64,000 bases of DNA from Jiangella mangrovi. GTDB taxonomy: Bacteria; Actinomycetota; Actinomycetes; Jiangellales; Jiangellaceae. Location: contig NZ_JACHMM010000001.1 in assembly GCF_014204975.1 (NCBI RefSeq), forward strand, positions 2,852,001-2,916,000. Direction: 5' to 3'. This document shows, one piece after another, positions 26,571 to 35,297 of this stretch. The notes below the pieces were generated by a model. It did not search any database and had not been told where the DNA came from. It saw only the letters and a program-made list of their open reading frames with translations. The position numbers and the translations under genes are program-made. Position 1 is the stretch's first letter; every line of letters starts with the position of its first letter.

Positions 26571-28322
26571 CTACATCTTTCGAGTCGTGTTGCGCAGGAA
26601 GCCCGCCGCCAGGACGGTGATGATCGTCATCACGACGCTCAGCACGGCCGCGCTGGTGACGTTGCCGCGGTCCCAGTGGCCCCACAGCAGGGTCGAGGCG
26701 ACGATGTTGTCCGGCGACTGCAGCATCAGCGGCAGCGTCAGGTTCTGGATGCTGGCCAGGAACACCAGCAGGAACGCGTTGACGAACGCCGGGCGGAGCA
26801 GCGGCACCAGGATCCGGCGCCAGATGGTCCGCATGGCCGCCCCGCTGGTGGCGCCGGCCTTCTCCAGGGTCTCCTGGATTTGCACGATGCCGCTGGTGGT
26901 GAGGCGGGTGCCGAGGCTGACGTACTGCGTGGCCATGGCGATGACGACGATCCAGATGGTGCCGTAGATCGGGATCGGCAGCACCAGGTAGATCAGCGAG
27001 ATGCTCAGACCGATGGCGACGCCGGGGAAGGCGTGCGGCATGAACGCCAGCAGGTCGAGCATCCAGGTGGCCCGCGACCGCGACCGCACGATCAGCCAGG
27101 ACGTCAGCGTCGCCAGCGCCACGGCTGCGGTGCCGGCGGCGGTGCCGAGGATCAGCGTGTTGAGGAACGCCTCGCCGACGGCGCCGCTGCTGAAGATGTC
27201 CTTGTAGCCGTCGAAGGTGATCCGGTCGAACGCGGCCTGCGAGATGCCCTCGTAGAACGGCTGGATGCTCACCCAGACGAGGATCAGGAACGGCAGCACG
27301 AAGCCGACCAGGACGTAGAGGCCCAGCAGGCCGAGCGCCGGGTAGCGCCAGACGCCGAGCTGGATCTTCTTCGGGTGCCGCGCCCGGCTGCTGATGGTGG
27401 TGTAGGCGTTGGCCCGGCCGATGAGGCGGTTGTAGATGAGCAGCGGGATGATGACCATGCCGATCATCAGGATGCCGTAGACGCTGGCCGCGCCGTAGTC
27501 GGGCAGGCCGGCCGGCGGCCGCGACGTCAGGTAGACCTGCGAGCTCAGCACGATCTCGTGACCGGGCAGGCCCAGCACCAGCGGCACGTCCAGCGTGTCG
27601 ACCACGTTGACGATGAGGTAGACGAACGCGCCGAGCAGGGCCGGCGTCATCATCGGGACGGTCACGCGGCGCAGCGTCTGCGGCAGGGTCGCGCCGGAGG
27701 TGCTGGCGGCGTCCTCGAGGCTGCTGCTCATGCCCTTGATGGCCGCGGAGACCAGCAGGAACGTGATGGGCACCATGCCGATGCCCTGCACGAAGATCAT
27801 GCCCGGCATCGAGTAGATGTTCACCGTGAACCCGAAGGCGCTGTCGAGCACCTGGTTGATCAGCCCGTTGGTGGGGTTGAGCAGCAGGGACCACGCGATC
27901 GAGACGATCAGGAAGGGCATGCCCGACGGCGCCACCAGCAGTACGAACGCGGCGTTCGGGAACGGGATGTCGGTGCGTTCGATGAGCCAGGCGAACAACA
28001 CGGCCAGGGTGAACGCGATGGCCAGCGCGCCGCCGGCGAAGATCAGCGTGTTGCCCAGCGCCGTGTAGGTCTGCTCGTTGCCGAAGACCCGCGAGTAGTT
28101 CTCCAGCGTCCACTCGGCACTGGCCGACAGTGGCAGCCCGGTCGAGGAGTCCTGGAAGCTGCTGCCGATGAGCATGACCAGCGGGCCGGCCACCAGGTAG
28201 AGCAGGATCGCGACCACGCCGACGGTGAGCACGGCCTTGCCGCTGGGGCGCCAGGTCCGCTTCTGGGGCCGGGCGGCGGGCGGCGGTGCCGCGGCGGCCG
28301 GCCGGTCGTTGAGCAGCGTCAT
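26571..28322 (-). CDS. ABC transporter permease, two fused permease domains
   Basis: A 583-residue membrane protein with two binding-protein-dependent permease units joined head to tail, about 12 membrane segments in all. The EAA-type cytoplasmic loops are seen in each half (EDAASTSGATLPQTLRRVTVP and EKAGATSGAAMRTIWRRILVP). This fused layout is typical of the iron(III)/phosphonate-type (FbpB/PhnV-like) importers. The start ATG 28322 overlaps the ATPase stop by four bases. Last gene of the leftward operon; the substrate is not fixed by sequence. Confidence 0.92.
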   Translation of the reverse strand: MTLLNDRPAAAAPPPAARPQKRTWRPSGKAVLTVGVVAILLYLVAGPLVMLIGSSFQDSSTGLPLSASAEWTLENYSRVFGNEQTYTALGNTLIFAGGALAIAFTLAVLFAWLIERTDIPFPNAAFVLLVAPSGMPFLIVSIAWSLLLNPTNGLINQVLDSAFGFTVNIYSMPGMIFVQGIGMVPITFLLVSAAIKGMSSSLEDAASTSGATLPQTLRRVTVPMMTPALLGAFVYLIVNVVDTLDVPLVLGLPGHEIVLSSQVYLTSRPPAGLPDYGAASVYGILMIGMVIIPLLIYNRLIGRANAYTTISSRARHPKKIQLGVWRYPALGLLGLYVLVGFVLPFLILVWVSIQPFYEGISQAAFDRITFDGYKDIFSSGAVGEAFLNTLILGTAAGTAAVALATLTSWLIVRSRSRATWMLDLLAFMPHAFPGVAIGLSISLIYLVLPIPIYGTIWIVVIAMATQYVSLGTRLTTSGIVQIQETLEKAGATSGAAMRTIWRRILVPLLRPAFVNAFLLVFLASIQNLTLPLMLQSPDNIVASTLLWGHWDRGNVTSAAVLSVVMTIITVLAAGFLRNTTRKM

Positions 28323-29542
28323 GTCAGACCACCCGGGACCTGGTCGCGCGGGTCCTCCATGATGGTGCCGGGCGGGGGCGCGTGCTTCTCGTCGCCGGCG
28401 GGGATCGCGATGCACTCCTCGGCCGGCAGGTGCGCCACGGCCTTGTCCTTGTTGCGGTATGGCTCGTTGGCCGGGCGCGTGGCGCGGACGGGGACGCCGC
28501 CCACCTGGAGCCGGTAGTCGTAGCCGCCGCCCAGGTACAGCCGGTAGTCGACCACGGCCGGGAAGTGGTTCTCCTGGCCCTCGGTGCCCAGCGGCTCGAG
28601 GACGACGCCCTCGGGCCGGACGACCACCAGGACGCGGTCGCCGGCGACGACGTCGGGCGACACCCGGGTGCGCATGCGGCCGACGTTGGCGTCGACCCAG
28701 CCGAAGCCGTCGTCGCCGACCGAGGCGACCGTCCCCTCGAGGAAGCTGGAGACGCCGATGAACGAGGCCACGAAGGCGTCCTTCGGCTCGCGGTAGATCT
28801 CGCGCGGGGTGCCCTCCTGCACAATGGTGCCGTTGCGCATGACGGCGATGCGGTTCGACATCGCCAGCGCCTCGTACTGGTCGTGCGTGACGAAGATCGT
28901 CGTAACCTTGAGCCGGCGCTGGATCTGGCGCAGCTCGGCGCGCATCTGCTCGCGCAGCGTGGCGTCGAGGTTCGACAGCGGCTCGTCCAGCAGCAGCACG
29001 CTGGGCTCGCGGACCAGCGCCCGGGCCAGCGACACGCGCTGCTGCTGGCCGCCGGAGAGCTCCGAGGGCCGCCGCTCCGACAGGTGCGCCATGCCGACGG
29101 TCTCGAGGACCTTCATGACGCGGTCCTTGATGTCGCGGACCTTCGTCCGGCCGACCCGCAGCGGGAACGCGACGTTCTCGAACACCGTCATGTGCGGCCA
29201 GACGGCGTAGTCCTGGAAGACCATGCCGATGTCGCGGCGGTGCGTCGGCACGAACCGGCGCGACGACACCACCACGGTGTCGCCGAGCTCGATCTCGCCC
29301 GACGTGGGCCGCTCCAGCCCGGCGATGCAGTGCAGGGTCGTCGACTTCCCGCAGCCACTGGGGCCGAGCAGCGTGTAGAACCGGCTCTCCTCGACGGAGA
29401 AGGAGATGTGGTCGACGGCGGTGAACTTCTTCTTGCCGGTGCCGTAGACGTGCTCGAGCTCGCGGACGTGGATGGCGTGCTTCCGCGGCCCGCCGGTCTC
29501 CTCCACTTCGAGCTCGTCGGCCTCACGTGTCTCGTTCATCAT
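28319..29542 (-). CDS. ABC transporter ATP-binding protein
   Basis: A 407-residue ATPase that powers the permease downstream. Walker A GPSGCGKST is at residues 60-68; the signature LSGGQQQRV and Walker B VLLLDEPLSNLD follow, then a C-terminal TOBE-like domain (about 280-370, VRPEGVVLEPLG). The first 25 residues are acidic and not conserved. ATG 29542 is chosen (29539 is equally possible); the frame extends upstream into the hydrolase gene without a good start. It belongs to the FbpC/PotA class. It is coupled to the permease by a four-base overlap. Confidence 0.93.
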   Translation of the reverse strand: MMNETREADELEVEETGGPRKHAIHVRELEHVYGTGKKKFTAVDHISFSVEESRFYTLLGPSGCGKSTTLHCIAGLERPTSGEIELGDTVVVSSRRFVPTHRRDIGMVFQDYAVWPHMTVFENVAFPLRVGRTKVRDIKDRVMKVLETVGMAHLSERRPSELSGGQQQRVSLARALVREPSVLLLDEPLSNLDATLREQMRAELRQIQRRLKVTTIFVTHDQYEALAMSNRIAVMRNGTIVQEGTPREIYREPKDAFVASFIGVSSFLEGTVASVGDDGFGWVDANVGRMRTRVSPDVVAGDRVLVVVRPEGVVLEPLGTEGQENHFPAVVDYRLYLGGGYDYRLQVGGVPVRATRPANEPYRNKDKAVAHLPAEECIAIPAGDEKHAPPPGTIMEDPRDQVPGGLT

Positions 29543-29549
29543 GCTGACC

Positions 29550-30413
29550 TCACGCTTCCGGTCGGAGGAACTCGGTGATGGTGTCCGCGACGAGGTCCGG
29601 CTCGTCCTGGTGGATCGCATGCGTGGCGTCCACCATCTCGACCCGGACTCCGTCGGGCAACCTGCGGGCGTACTCGAGCTTCTGCTGCTGCCGCCAGTCG
29701 TTGGAGCGCGACGACACGAACATGAGCACCCGCGCCGTCACGTCCGGCAGCACGGGCCCGACGCGGTCGGTGTCCTCGCGGGCCGCTCGCATCGCCTGGA
29801 GCACGCTGCGCGGCATCTTGGCCTGCCAGCGGCCGTCGGGCAGCTCCTCCAGGCCGGCGCGCACGGCGGCCTCGCGGTCCGCCGTCCACCTCATGGTCGT
29901 GTCCTTCTCGCGGGCCGCGGCGAGGGCGTCGTCGAGGGTGTCGAACGGGCCCATGCCGGCCGCGACGGCGCCGTAGAAGTCGTCCGCGTCCTCCGTGGTC
30001 GCGAAGAAGATCCGGGCCGGGTCGATCAGCACCAGCTCGGACACCCGCGACGGCCAGCGCCCGGCGATGTACGGCCCGAGCCAGCCGCCGCGCGAGTGGC
30101 CGACGATCACCATCGGCGCGCCGCCGAGCTGGTCGTGGATGTCGATGACGTCCTGCGCGGCCCGCTCGATGCCGTAGCCGGTCTCCGGCTTGTCGCTGTC
30201 GCCGGAGCCGCGGTGGTCCAGCGACAGGATCCGGTACCGGCCCGGCATCCGGTCCTCGAGGCGCGGGCCCAGCGAGTTGAAGAAGTGGGCGTTGCTGCCG
30301 ACCCCGTGCAGCATGAGGAGCGGGACGCCGTCGGGGTCGCCCCACTCGACGCCGTGCAGCCGCAGGCCGTCGACGTCGAACCAGCGCTCGGTGTGGGTGG
30401 CGGTGGCGGTCAC
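29550..30413 (-). CDS. Alpha/beta hydrolase
   Basis: A 287-residue hydrolase with the oxyanion motif HGVGS (36-40), nucleophile elbow GHSRGG with Ser107, and the late His in DATHAIHQDEP. The overall pattern is that of MhpC/haloalkane-dehalogenase-like enzymes that cleave C-C or ester bonds in small acids. There is no signal peptide. It starts 3 bases after the upstream bicupin gene and ends 7 bases before the ATPase, so it is part of the operon; hydrolysing a ring-cleavage product is a plausible job, but the substrate cannot be read from the sequence. Confidence 0.88.
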   Translation of the reverse strand: MTATATHTERWFDVDGLRLHGVEWGDPDGVPLLMLHGVGSNAHFFNSLGPRLEDRMPGRYRILSLDHRGSGDSDKPETGYGIERAAQDVIDIHDQLGGAPMVIVGHSRGGWLGPYIAGRWPSRVSELVLIDPARIFFATTEDADDFYGAVAAGMGPFDTLDDALAAAREKDTTMRWTADREAAVRAGLEELPDGRWQAKMPRSVLQAMRAAREDTDRVGPVLPDVTARVLMFVSSRSNDWRQQQKLEYARRLPDGVRVEMVDATHAIHQDEPDLVADTITEFLRPEA

Positions 30414-30416
30414 GTG

Positions 30417-31466
30417 TCATGCCTCCGGGCGGTCGTCGTTCGGGTCCGGCCAGACCAGCCCGGACAGGTCGGGCCGGTCGCGGACCGGGTCCTCCTCCAG
30501 CGTCGGCACCGGGTCGAGCAGCGCGTCGACGATGTCGCCGAACGTGCTGTGCACGCGGATGACGCGGGCGGTCTTGTCCGGGTCGTCGTTGCAGTGCTGG
30601 TGCCAGCACCAGTGGTCGACGACCACGAGGTCGCCGCTGGTCCAGTACTGCGGCTCCTCGTCGACCTTGGTGTGCCCGTTGCCGGACACCACGAACAGGT
30701 GCGCCTCGCCGCCGTGGCGGTGCCTGGCCTGCCAGAGCCCGGGCGCGATCTCGTGCATGACGGCGGTCAGCCCGCTGGTCTGGTAGCCGAGCGAGGAGTC
30801 GACGAGGAAGCTGGAGCGGGCGCCGCGGGGCGAGACACGCTGCGTGACGTCGTCCCAGGCCGTGTGCAGCCGTCGGCTCCCGGCCTCCTGGTCGTTGCCG
30901 ATGAGGCGCTGCAGCCGGCGCACGTACGGGTCGTCGGTCTCGACGAGGGCCGCGGCGGCCTTGCTGGTGGGCGGCGGCGGCAGGGTCGACGGCGCCTCGT
31001 CGCCGGCGTCCTCCAGATACGCCAGGCCGAACCACTCGAGCATCGGCTCCATCGACCAGGTGAAGTAGCGGACGTCCTTGCCACCGGTGTTGGTGTGGCG
31101 GTGCCACTCCCACGCGGGGATGTGGATGGTGTCCCAGGGCTTGAACTCGATGCGCTGCCCGCCGATCTCCGTCGTCCCGGACCCGCCGATGACGAACATG
31201 ATGGCGTCCCACGAGTGCCGGTGCGCCGTGGTCGTCACGCCGGGCGAGATCTCGTGCACCGAGGCGTCCATCAGGACGGAGATGCTCTCGCCCTCGGGTC
31301 CCTTGTAGACCCCGCGCCGTGTCCGCCGGCTGGGCACGTCCTCGAGCTTCACCGCGTCGCCCTTGACGACCGGGACCTGGTGCGACCGCCACAGCGCCGC
31401 CTGGTTCTCGCGGCGCTCCTTCTGGATGTCGTAGTGCGAGGCACCTTCGGTCTTCATCTGCGCCAT
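30417..31466 (-). CDS. Bicupin, gentisate 1,2-dioxygenase-like (copy 2)
   Basis: A 349-residue protein with two cupin barrels. Cupin 1 (about 70-140) has H82-x-H84 in TAHRHSWDAIMFVIGG and WEWHRHTN (H122, H124), closely resembling the iron site of gentisate dioxygenases, which also lack the usual cupin Glu. Cupin 2 (about 235-310) has HRHGGEAH (H249, H251, E254) and WCWHQHC (H289, H291), so both sites look metal-competent. It is strongly similar to the next upstream gene in both protein and DNA, so the pair is a tandem duplication. The predicted role is oxidative cleavage of an aromatic or enol acid; no substrate is assigned. Confidence 0.85.
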   Translation of the reverse strand: MAQMKTEGASHYDIQKERRENQAALWRSHQVPVVKGDAVKLEDVPSRRTRRGVYKGPEGESISVLMDASVHEISPGVTTTAHRHSWDAIMFVIGGSGTTEIGGQRIEFKPWDTIHIPAWEWHRHTNTGGKDVRYFTWSMEPMLEWFGLAYLEDAGDEAPSTLPPPPTSKAAAALVETDDPYVRRLQRLIGNDQEAGSRRLHTAWDDVTQRVSPRGARSSFLVDSSLGYQTSGLTAVMHEIAPGLWQARHRHGGEAHLFVVSGNGHTKVDEEPQYWTSGDLVVVDHWCWHQHCNDDPDKTARVIRVHSTFGDIVDALLDPVPTLEEDPVRDRPDLSGLVWPDPNDDRPEA

Positions 31467-31479
31467 GTCGTCGGTCTCC

Positions 31480-32535
31480 TCACGCCTCGGGGCGGTCGAT
31501 GTTCGGATCGGGCCACACGACGTTCGAGAGATCCGGGCGGTCGCGGTCGGGGTCCTCCTCGAGGATCGGGAGCGGGTGCATCAGGGCCCGCATGAGCGTG
31601 CCGAAGGTGCTGTGGACGCGGATGACGCGGGCGGTCTTGTCGGGGTCGTCGTTGCAGTGCTGGTGCCAGCACCAGTGGTCGACGACGGCGAGGTCGCCGC
31701 TGGTCCAGTGGTGGGGCACGCCGTCGACCTTGGTGTGGCCGTTGCCGGAGACGATGTAGAGGTGGGCCTCGCCGCCGTGGCGGTGCTGGGCCTGCCAGAG
31801 CCCGGGCGCCAGCTCGTGCATGACGGCGGACAGCCCGCTGGTCTGGTAGCCGAGCGAGGAGTCGACGAGGAAGCTGGAGCGGGCGCCGCGGCGCGAGACG
31901 CGCTGCGTGACGTCGTCCCAGGCGGTGTGCAGCCGGCGGGACGTGGCCTGCTCGTCGCTGGTGACCAGGCGCGTGAGGCGGCGGGTGTACGGGTCGCCGC
32001 CGTCGAGGCCGAACAGGTCGCTCAGGGCGCCGCTGGTGGGTGGCGGAGGCAGGTCGGCGGGCGCCTCGTCGCCGGCGTCCTCGAGGGTGGCCAGGCCGAA
32101 CCACTCGAGCATGGGCTCCATGGACCAGGTGAAGTAGCGGACGTCCTTGGTCCCGGTGTTGCCGTGCCGGTGCCACTCCCAGGCCGGGATGTGGATGGTG
32201 TCCCACGGCTTGAACTCGATGCGCTGCCCGCCGATCTCGGTCCAGCCGGAGCCGCCGATGACGAACATGATGGCGTCCCACGAGTGCCGGTGCGTGGTCG
32301 TGGTGATGCCGGGGGAGATCTCGTGGACCGACGCGTCCATCAGGACCGAGGTGCTCTCGCCCTCGGGTCCCTTGTAGATGCCGCGCCGGGTCCGGCGGTG
32401 GGGGGAGTCCAGCATGGCGACGCTGTCGCCTTTGATGAGGGCCGTCTGGTGCTTGCGCCACAACTGTTTCTGCGCATCCCTGCGCTCGTTCTGGATGTCG
32501 TAGTGCGAGGCACCCTCGGTCTTCATCTGCGCCAT
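31480..32535 (-). CDS. Bicupin, gentisate 1,2-dioxygenase-like (copy 1)
   Basis: A 351-residue paralogue of the following gene with the same N-terminus (MAQMKTEGASHYDIQ) and the same metal motifs in both barrels: TTHRHSWDAIMFVIGG, WEWHRHGN, QHRHGGEAHLYIVSG and WCWHQHC. Start ATG 32535 is set by a strong AAGGGAGGAG site. It lies 50 bases after the binding-protein gene and 13 bases before copy 2. Divergence is concentrated in residues 150-190 (the linker between barrels), which hints at different partners or substrates, or at a two-subunit enzyme. Confidence 0.85.
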   Translation of the reverse strand: MAQMKTEGASHYDIQNERRDAQKQLWRKHQTALIKGDSVAMLDSPHRRTRRGIYKGPEGESTSVLMDASVHEISPGITTTTHRHSWDAIMFVIGGSGWTEIGGQRIEFKPWDTIHIPAWEWHRHGNTGTKDVRYFTWSMEPMLEWFGLATLEDAGDEAPADLPPPPTSGALSDLFGLDGGDPYTRRLTRLVTSDEQATSRRLHTAWDDVTQRVSRRGARSSFLVDSSLGYQTSGLSAVMHELAPGLWQAQHRHGGEAHLYIVSGNGHTKVDGVPHHWTSGDLAVVDHWCWHQHCNDDPDKTARVIRVHSTFGTLMRALMHPLPILEEDPDRDRPDLSNVVWPDPNIDRPEA

Positions 32536-32585
32536 GCTGGACTCCTCCCTTGGAACCGGACGCCGGACGGGGTGAAGCGGGCGGG

Positions 32586-33653
32586 TCAGCCGCCGACGGT
32601 CATCGCGGAGAGCTCCTGCGTGACCCCGGACACCATCTCCATGTCCTCGAAGGAGTCGATGATCGCGAAGTCGGCGTGCTCCGGGACGAAGTCCGGCTTG
32701 GCGATGTTGTCCTTGAACTCGTACTCCAGCTGCGCGGCCTGGCCCTCCTCGCTGCCGTACCAGGCCAGGAAGCACATGGCGGCGTTCGGGTGCTCGGTCT
32801 CGCTGATGATGACGGCGTAGTGGTCCTTGGCGCCGACGACGTCGTCGAGGTACTTGATGTCGACGGGGACGCCGTTGCTCTGCTGCTCGCGGACGGTCGC
32901 GTCGTAGGAGTTGGTGGCCATGACGCCCTCACCGGCGCCGACCTTCAGCAGACCGGCGGTCTCGCCCTCGACGACCAGCGGCTCGTTGGCCAGCAGGTCC
33001 TCGTACCAGGACTTGGTCTCGTCCTCGCCCCAGGCGACGGCCAGGTAGCCGGTGCTGTTGGCGCGCGGGTCGATGACGATCTGACCCTTGTACTTCGGGT
33101 CGGTCAGCTCCGCCCAGGTGTCGGGCAGGTCGTCCGGCGAGGTGCGGTCGCTGTTGTAGACCAGGCCCCAGATCTCGCGCTGGCTGCGGTAGACGTTGAT
33201 GTCGTTGATGTCGACGGTGTTCTCCTCGGGGATCCCGAGGTTCGTCCACTCGACGTTCGCGACCAGGTCGCGGTCGAAGAGCGGCTTGGCGTCGTCGAGT
33301 GCGAGGTCGACGACGTCGGTGTCGCTGCCGCGACCGGCCTGCGTCGACGTGACCACCTGCTGGATGACGTCCTCGGGCCGCTGCGAGACGAACTCGACCT
33401 CGATGTCCGGGTACTTCTCCTGGAACGGCACGATCTCCTGGGCGAAGACCTCGGCATCGGTGGTCTTGCGGACGTTGACGACACCCTCTTCGGCGCCCGC
33501 CGCACAGACGTCGTCGATGTTCGTCGCCTCGGGGAAGCCGGCCGAGCCCGCCTCCGTCGTGTCGTCGTCTCCGCCCCCGCAGGCCGCAAGGACCCCGAGG
33601 CTGAGTGCGAGGCCTCCGGCAACCAACGCCGGGCGGATCCTTCTGCTGGTCAT
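32586..33653 (-). CDS. ABC transporter substrate-binding lipoprotein
   Basis: A 355-residue exported lipoprotein: positively charged start, hydrophobic helix and lipobox LAAC with Cys25, then an Asp/Glu-rich linker. The mature part resembles the FbpA/AfuA/PhnS class (VVNVRKTTDAEVFAQEIVP, DPRANSTGYLAVAWGEDE, MCFLAWYGSEEGQAAQ). The classic FbpA tandem tyrosines for Fe(III) are not evident in the C-terminal part, so iron is not a safe assignment. First gene of the leftward operon, so the transporter is produced together with the bicupins and hydrolase. Confidence 0.9.
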   Translation of the reverse strand: MTSRRIRPALVAGGLALSLGVLAACGGGDDDTTEAGSAGFPEATNIDDVCAAGAEEGVVNVRKTTDAEVFAQEIVPFQEKYPDIEVEFVSQRPEDVIQQVVTSTQAGRGSDTDVVDLALDDAKPLFDRDLVANVEWTNLGIPEENTVDINDINVYRSQREIWGLVYNSDRTSPDDLPDTWAELTDPKYKGQIVIDPRANSTGYLAVAWGEDETKSWYEDLLANEPLVVEGETAGLLKVGAGEGVMATNSYDATVREQQSNGVPVDIKYLDDVVGAKDHYAVIISETEHPNAAMCFLAWYGSEEGQAAQLEYEFKDNIAKPDFVPEHADFAIIDSFEDMEMVSGVTQELSAMTVGG

Positions 33654-33973
33654 GACGCGTCCTCCATGTTCCCGTGATGGGATGCCGATCGACCTTGCAC
33701 GTGCCGAAAGCCGGCTGCCTGCCGGAGAAGCTCTGTGCGGATGCGGCTGCCGGGATTCGGCTGTCGGAAGCGTCCGCCCGCGAGGACTCCGGGTCTGGGT
33801 CAGGCTGGGTGCGGCCGGCTCGTGAATCCGATGTGCCCCCCGGATGGGTGTCGAGCGTTCCTCTGAGTGGGACAGTGCTGGGGCGTCGCGGCGACCGCGA
33901 TCACCATGCTTGCTCGCAGGGCTTCGCTATGGGGCCGAGTTGAGAGCTCGCGCTCGGCCGTGCTATTGGCGAT

Positions 33974-34001
33974 AAGATAATGGATACAATGCCGGAGTCA
34001 A
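33974..34001 (-). promoter_or_regulatory. Likely promoter of the transporter-bicupin operon
   Basis: On the minus strand TTGACT (33996-34001) and TATCTT (33974-33979) are 16 bases apart in an unusually AT-rich patch. This leaves a leader of about 310 bases to the binding-protein gene. It contains a hairpin ggccgag/ctcggcc at 33933-33959 but nothing I recognise as a riboswitch. The rest of the 546-base gap 33654-34199 shows no gene. Confidence 0.55.
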
Positions 34002-34199
34002 GGGGGTCACTGTAACGTCACCGTTTCTTGATACGACCGGTTCGATCCCGCGGCCCGGCCAGGATAAGGCTGCGCCCGTCGCCGCCGCGGCCCGTTCGGC
34101 GCACTGCGCGCCGCCCGCCCGAACCGGGGGTGGTCTCGGGGGAGAACTGGGGGGTTACCCCGATAGGCGGGTGCCCCGAGCGGGCGGATACTGGAACGC

Positions 34200-34673
34200 A
34201 TGGGAGCCGAGCGGTTCGAGATGCGCGCCAGCGACGCCGATCGCGACCGCGTCGCCGAGATCCTGCGCGACGCGCACGGTGAGGGCCGGCTGGGTCAGGA
34301 CGAGCTGCTGAGCCGGGTCGAGGCCACCTACGTCGCCAAGACCTACCAGGACCTCGACCGCCTGATCGCCGACCTGCCGGTGCGCCGCCAGCCCGCCGCA
34401 GGCCTCGTGCCCCGCCCGCTGGCCACTCCGCTGTCCGCGCCGCGGCCCCCGAGGCGGCGTACCGGCCGGCGCATCGCGCGCGGCCTGCTCACGTTCTCGT
34501 GGTGGGTCTACGGCATCGCCGTCGCCGTCAACCTCATGATCTGGCTGCTGGTCAGCATCGGTGGCGGCGGTCCCGAGTACTTCTGGCCCGTCTGGGTGGC
34601 CGGGCCCTGGGGCGTGCTGCTCGGCGGCCTCGAAATGGCGTACCGGTCCGGCGAGACGCCCTCACAGCGCTGA
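34200..34673 (+). CDS. DUF1707 domain membrane protein
   Basis: A 157-residue protein. The N-terminal 60 residues (EMRASDADRDRVAEILRDAH, then GRLGQDELLSRVEATYVAKT and LDRLIADLP) are a clear DUF1707 domain, common in actinobacterial membrane or regulatory proteins of unknown function. A Pro/Arg-rich linker (about 63-92) leads to two membrane helices (about 98-120 and 128-148). GATACT at 34187-34192 lies 7 bases before the ATG, so the transcript could be leaderless. It stands alone between the leftward operon and infA. Confidence 0.85.
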   Translation: MGAERFEMRASDADRDRVAEILRDAHGEGRLGQDELLSRVEATYVAKTYQDLDRLIADLPVRRQPAAGLVPRPLATPLSAPRPPRRRTGRRIARGLLTFSWWVYGIAVAVNLMIWLLVSIGGGGPEYFWPVWVAGPWGVLLGGLEMAYRSGETPSQR

Positions 34674-34697
34674 CCGCGGGTCGGCTTGCTGCTCCGA

Positions 34698-34728
34698 TTG
34701 GCCTCTGGTAGGCCGCTTGCCGTACAAT
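34698..34728 (+). promoter_or_regulatory. Likely promoter of the infA-alpha operon
   Basis: TTGGCC (34698-34703) and TACAAT (34723-34728) are 19 bases apart, slightly long. The -35 region shares GATTGGCCTC with the S10 operon promoter at 13506. The leader to infA is about 160 bases. A promoter is needed here because the island separates infA from map. Confidence 0.5.
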
Positions 34729-34894
34729 TCTTGGTCGGCCCACTGTGGTCTGTTTCGTTGTGCCCTGCGGCTGGTCCGCGGTCGTTCTCGATCGAGGACA
34801 AGGGCCATTCGTGACAGCTCGCCGCCCGTCCCCCTGGACTCAGGCGGTGTCGGTGTGCCGAGGCGGAAGACGACGACGAAGAAGTGCGGAGGAC

Positions 34895-35116
34895 ATGCCG
34901 AAGAAGGACGGGGTCATCGAGATCGAGGGCACCGTGACCGAGGCTCTCCCGAACGCGATGTTCCGGGTGGAGCTCTCGAACGGTCACAAGGTGCTTGCCC
35001 ACATTTCCGGCAAGATGCGCCAGCACTACATCCGGATCCTCCCCGAGGACCGCGTGGTGGTGGAGCTCAGCCCGTACGACTTGACCCGCGGTCGCATCGT
35101 CTACCGCTACAAGTAA
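34895..35116 (+). CDS. infA: Translation initiation factor IF-1
   Basis: IF-1 blocks the 30S A site during initiation. The 73-residue OB-fold protein has [20 protein letters not shown] and [19 protein letters not shown] 34895 after GCGGAGGAC is preferred to in-frame upstream codons, which would add 50 non-conserved residues. Confidence 0.98.
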   Translation: MPKKDGVIEIEGTVTEALPNAMFRVELSNGHKVLAHISGKMRQHYIRILPEDRVVVELSPYDLTRGRIVYRYK

Positions 35117-35183
35117 CCCGACGACACCTGTTGAGGGCGCGGCTCGTCCGACTCTCTCTTCACGTCCACGAAAGAGTCCCTCG

Positions 35184-35297
35184 ATGAAGGTCAAGCCGAG
35201 CGTCAAGCCGATCTGCGACAAGTGCAAGGTGATCCGCCGCCACGGCCGGGTCATGGTGATCTGCGAGAACCTGCGTCACAAGCAGCGTCAGGGCTGA
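35184..35297 (+). CDS. rpmJ: 50S ribosomal protein L36
   Basis: A 37-residue L36: [14 protein letters not shown], then [20 protein letters not shown] and a final QG. The C-x2-C...C...H pattern is the zinc-binding form. It lies between infA and rpsM in the standard alpha-operon order. Confidence 0.98.
   Translation: MKVKPSVKPICDKCKVIRRHGRVMVICENLRHKQRQG

Noticed and set aside
25378..28113. A 911-codon minus-strand frame across adk, map and the permease
   Set aside because: It crosses convergent genes and a terminator region and only partly follows the permease in the wrong frame.
32586..33653. Naming the binding protein FbpA (iron)
   Set aside because: Family resemblance is clear, but I cannot see the tandem Tyr iron ligands, so the substrate is left open.
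33654..33973. A known riboswitch in the importer leader
   Set aside because: No recognisable conserved core of TPP, cobalamin, SAM, FMN or other common classes was found by eye.
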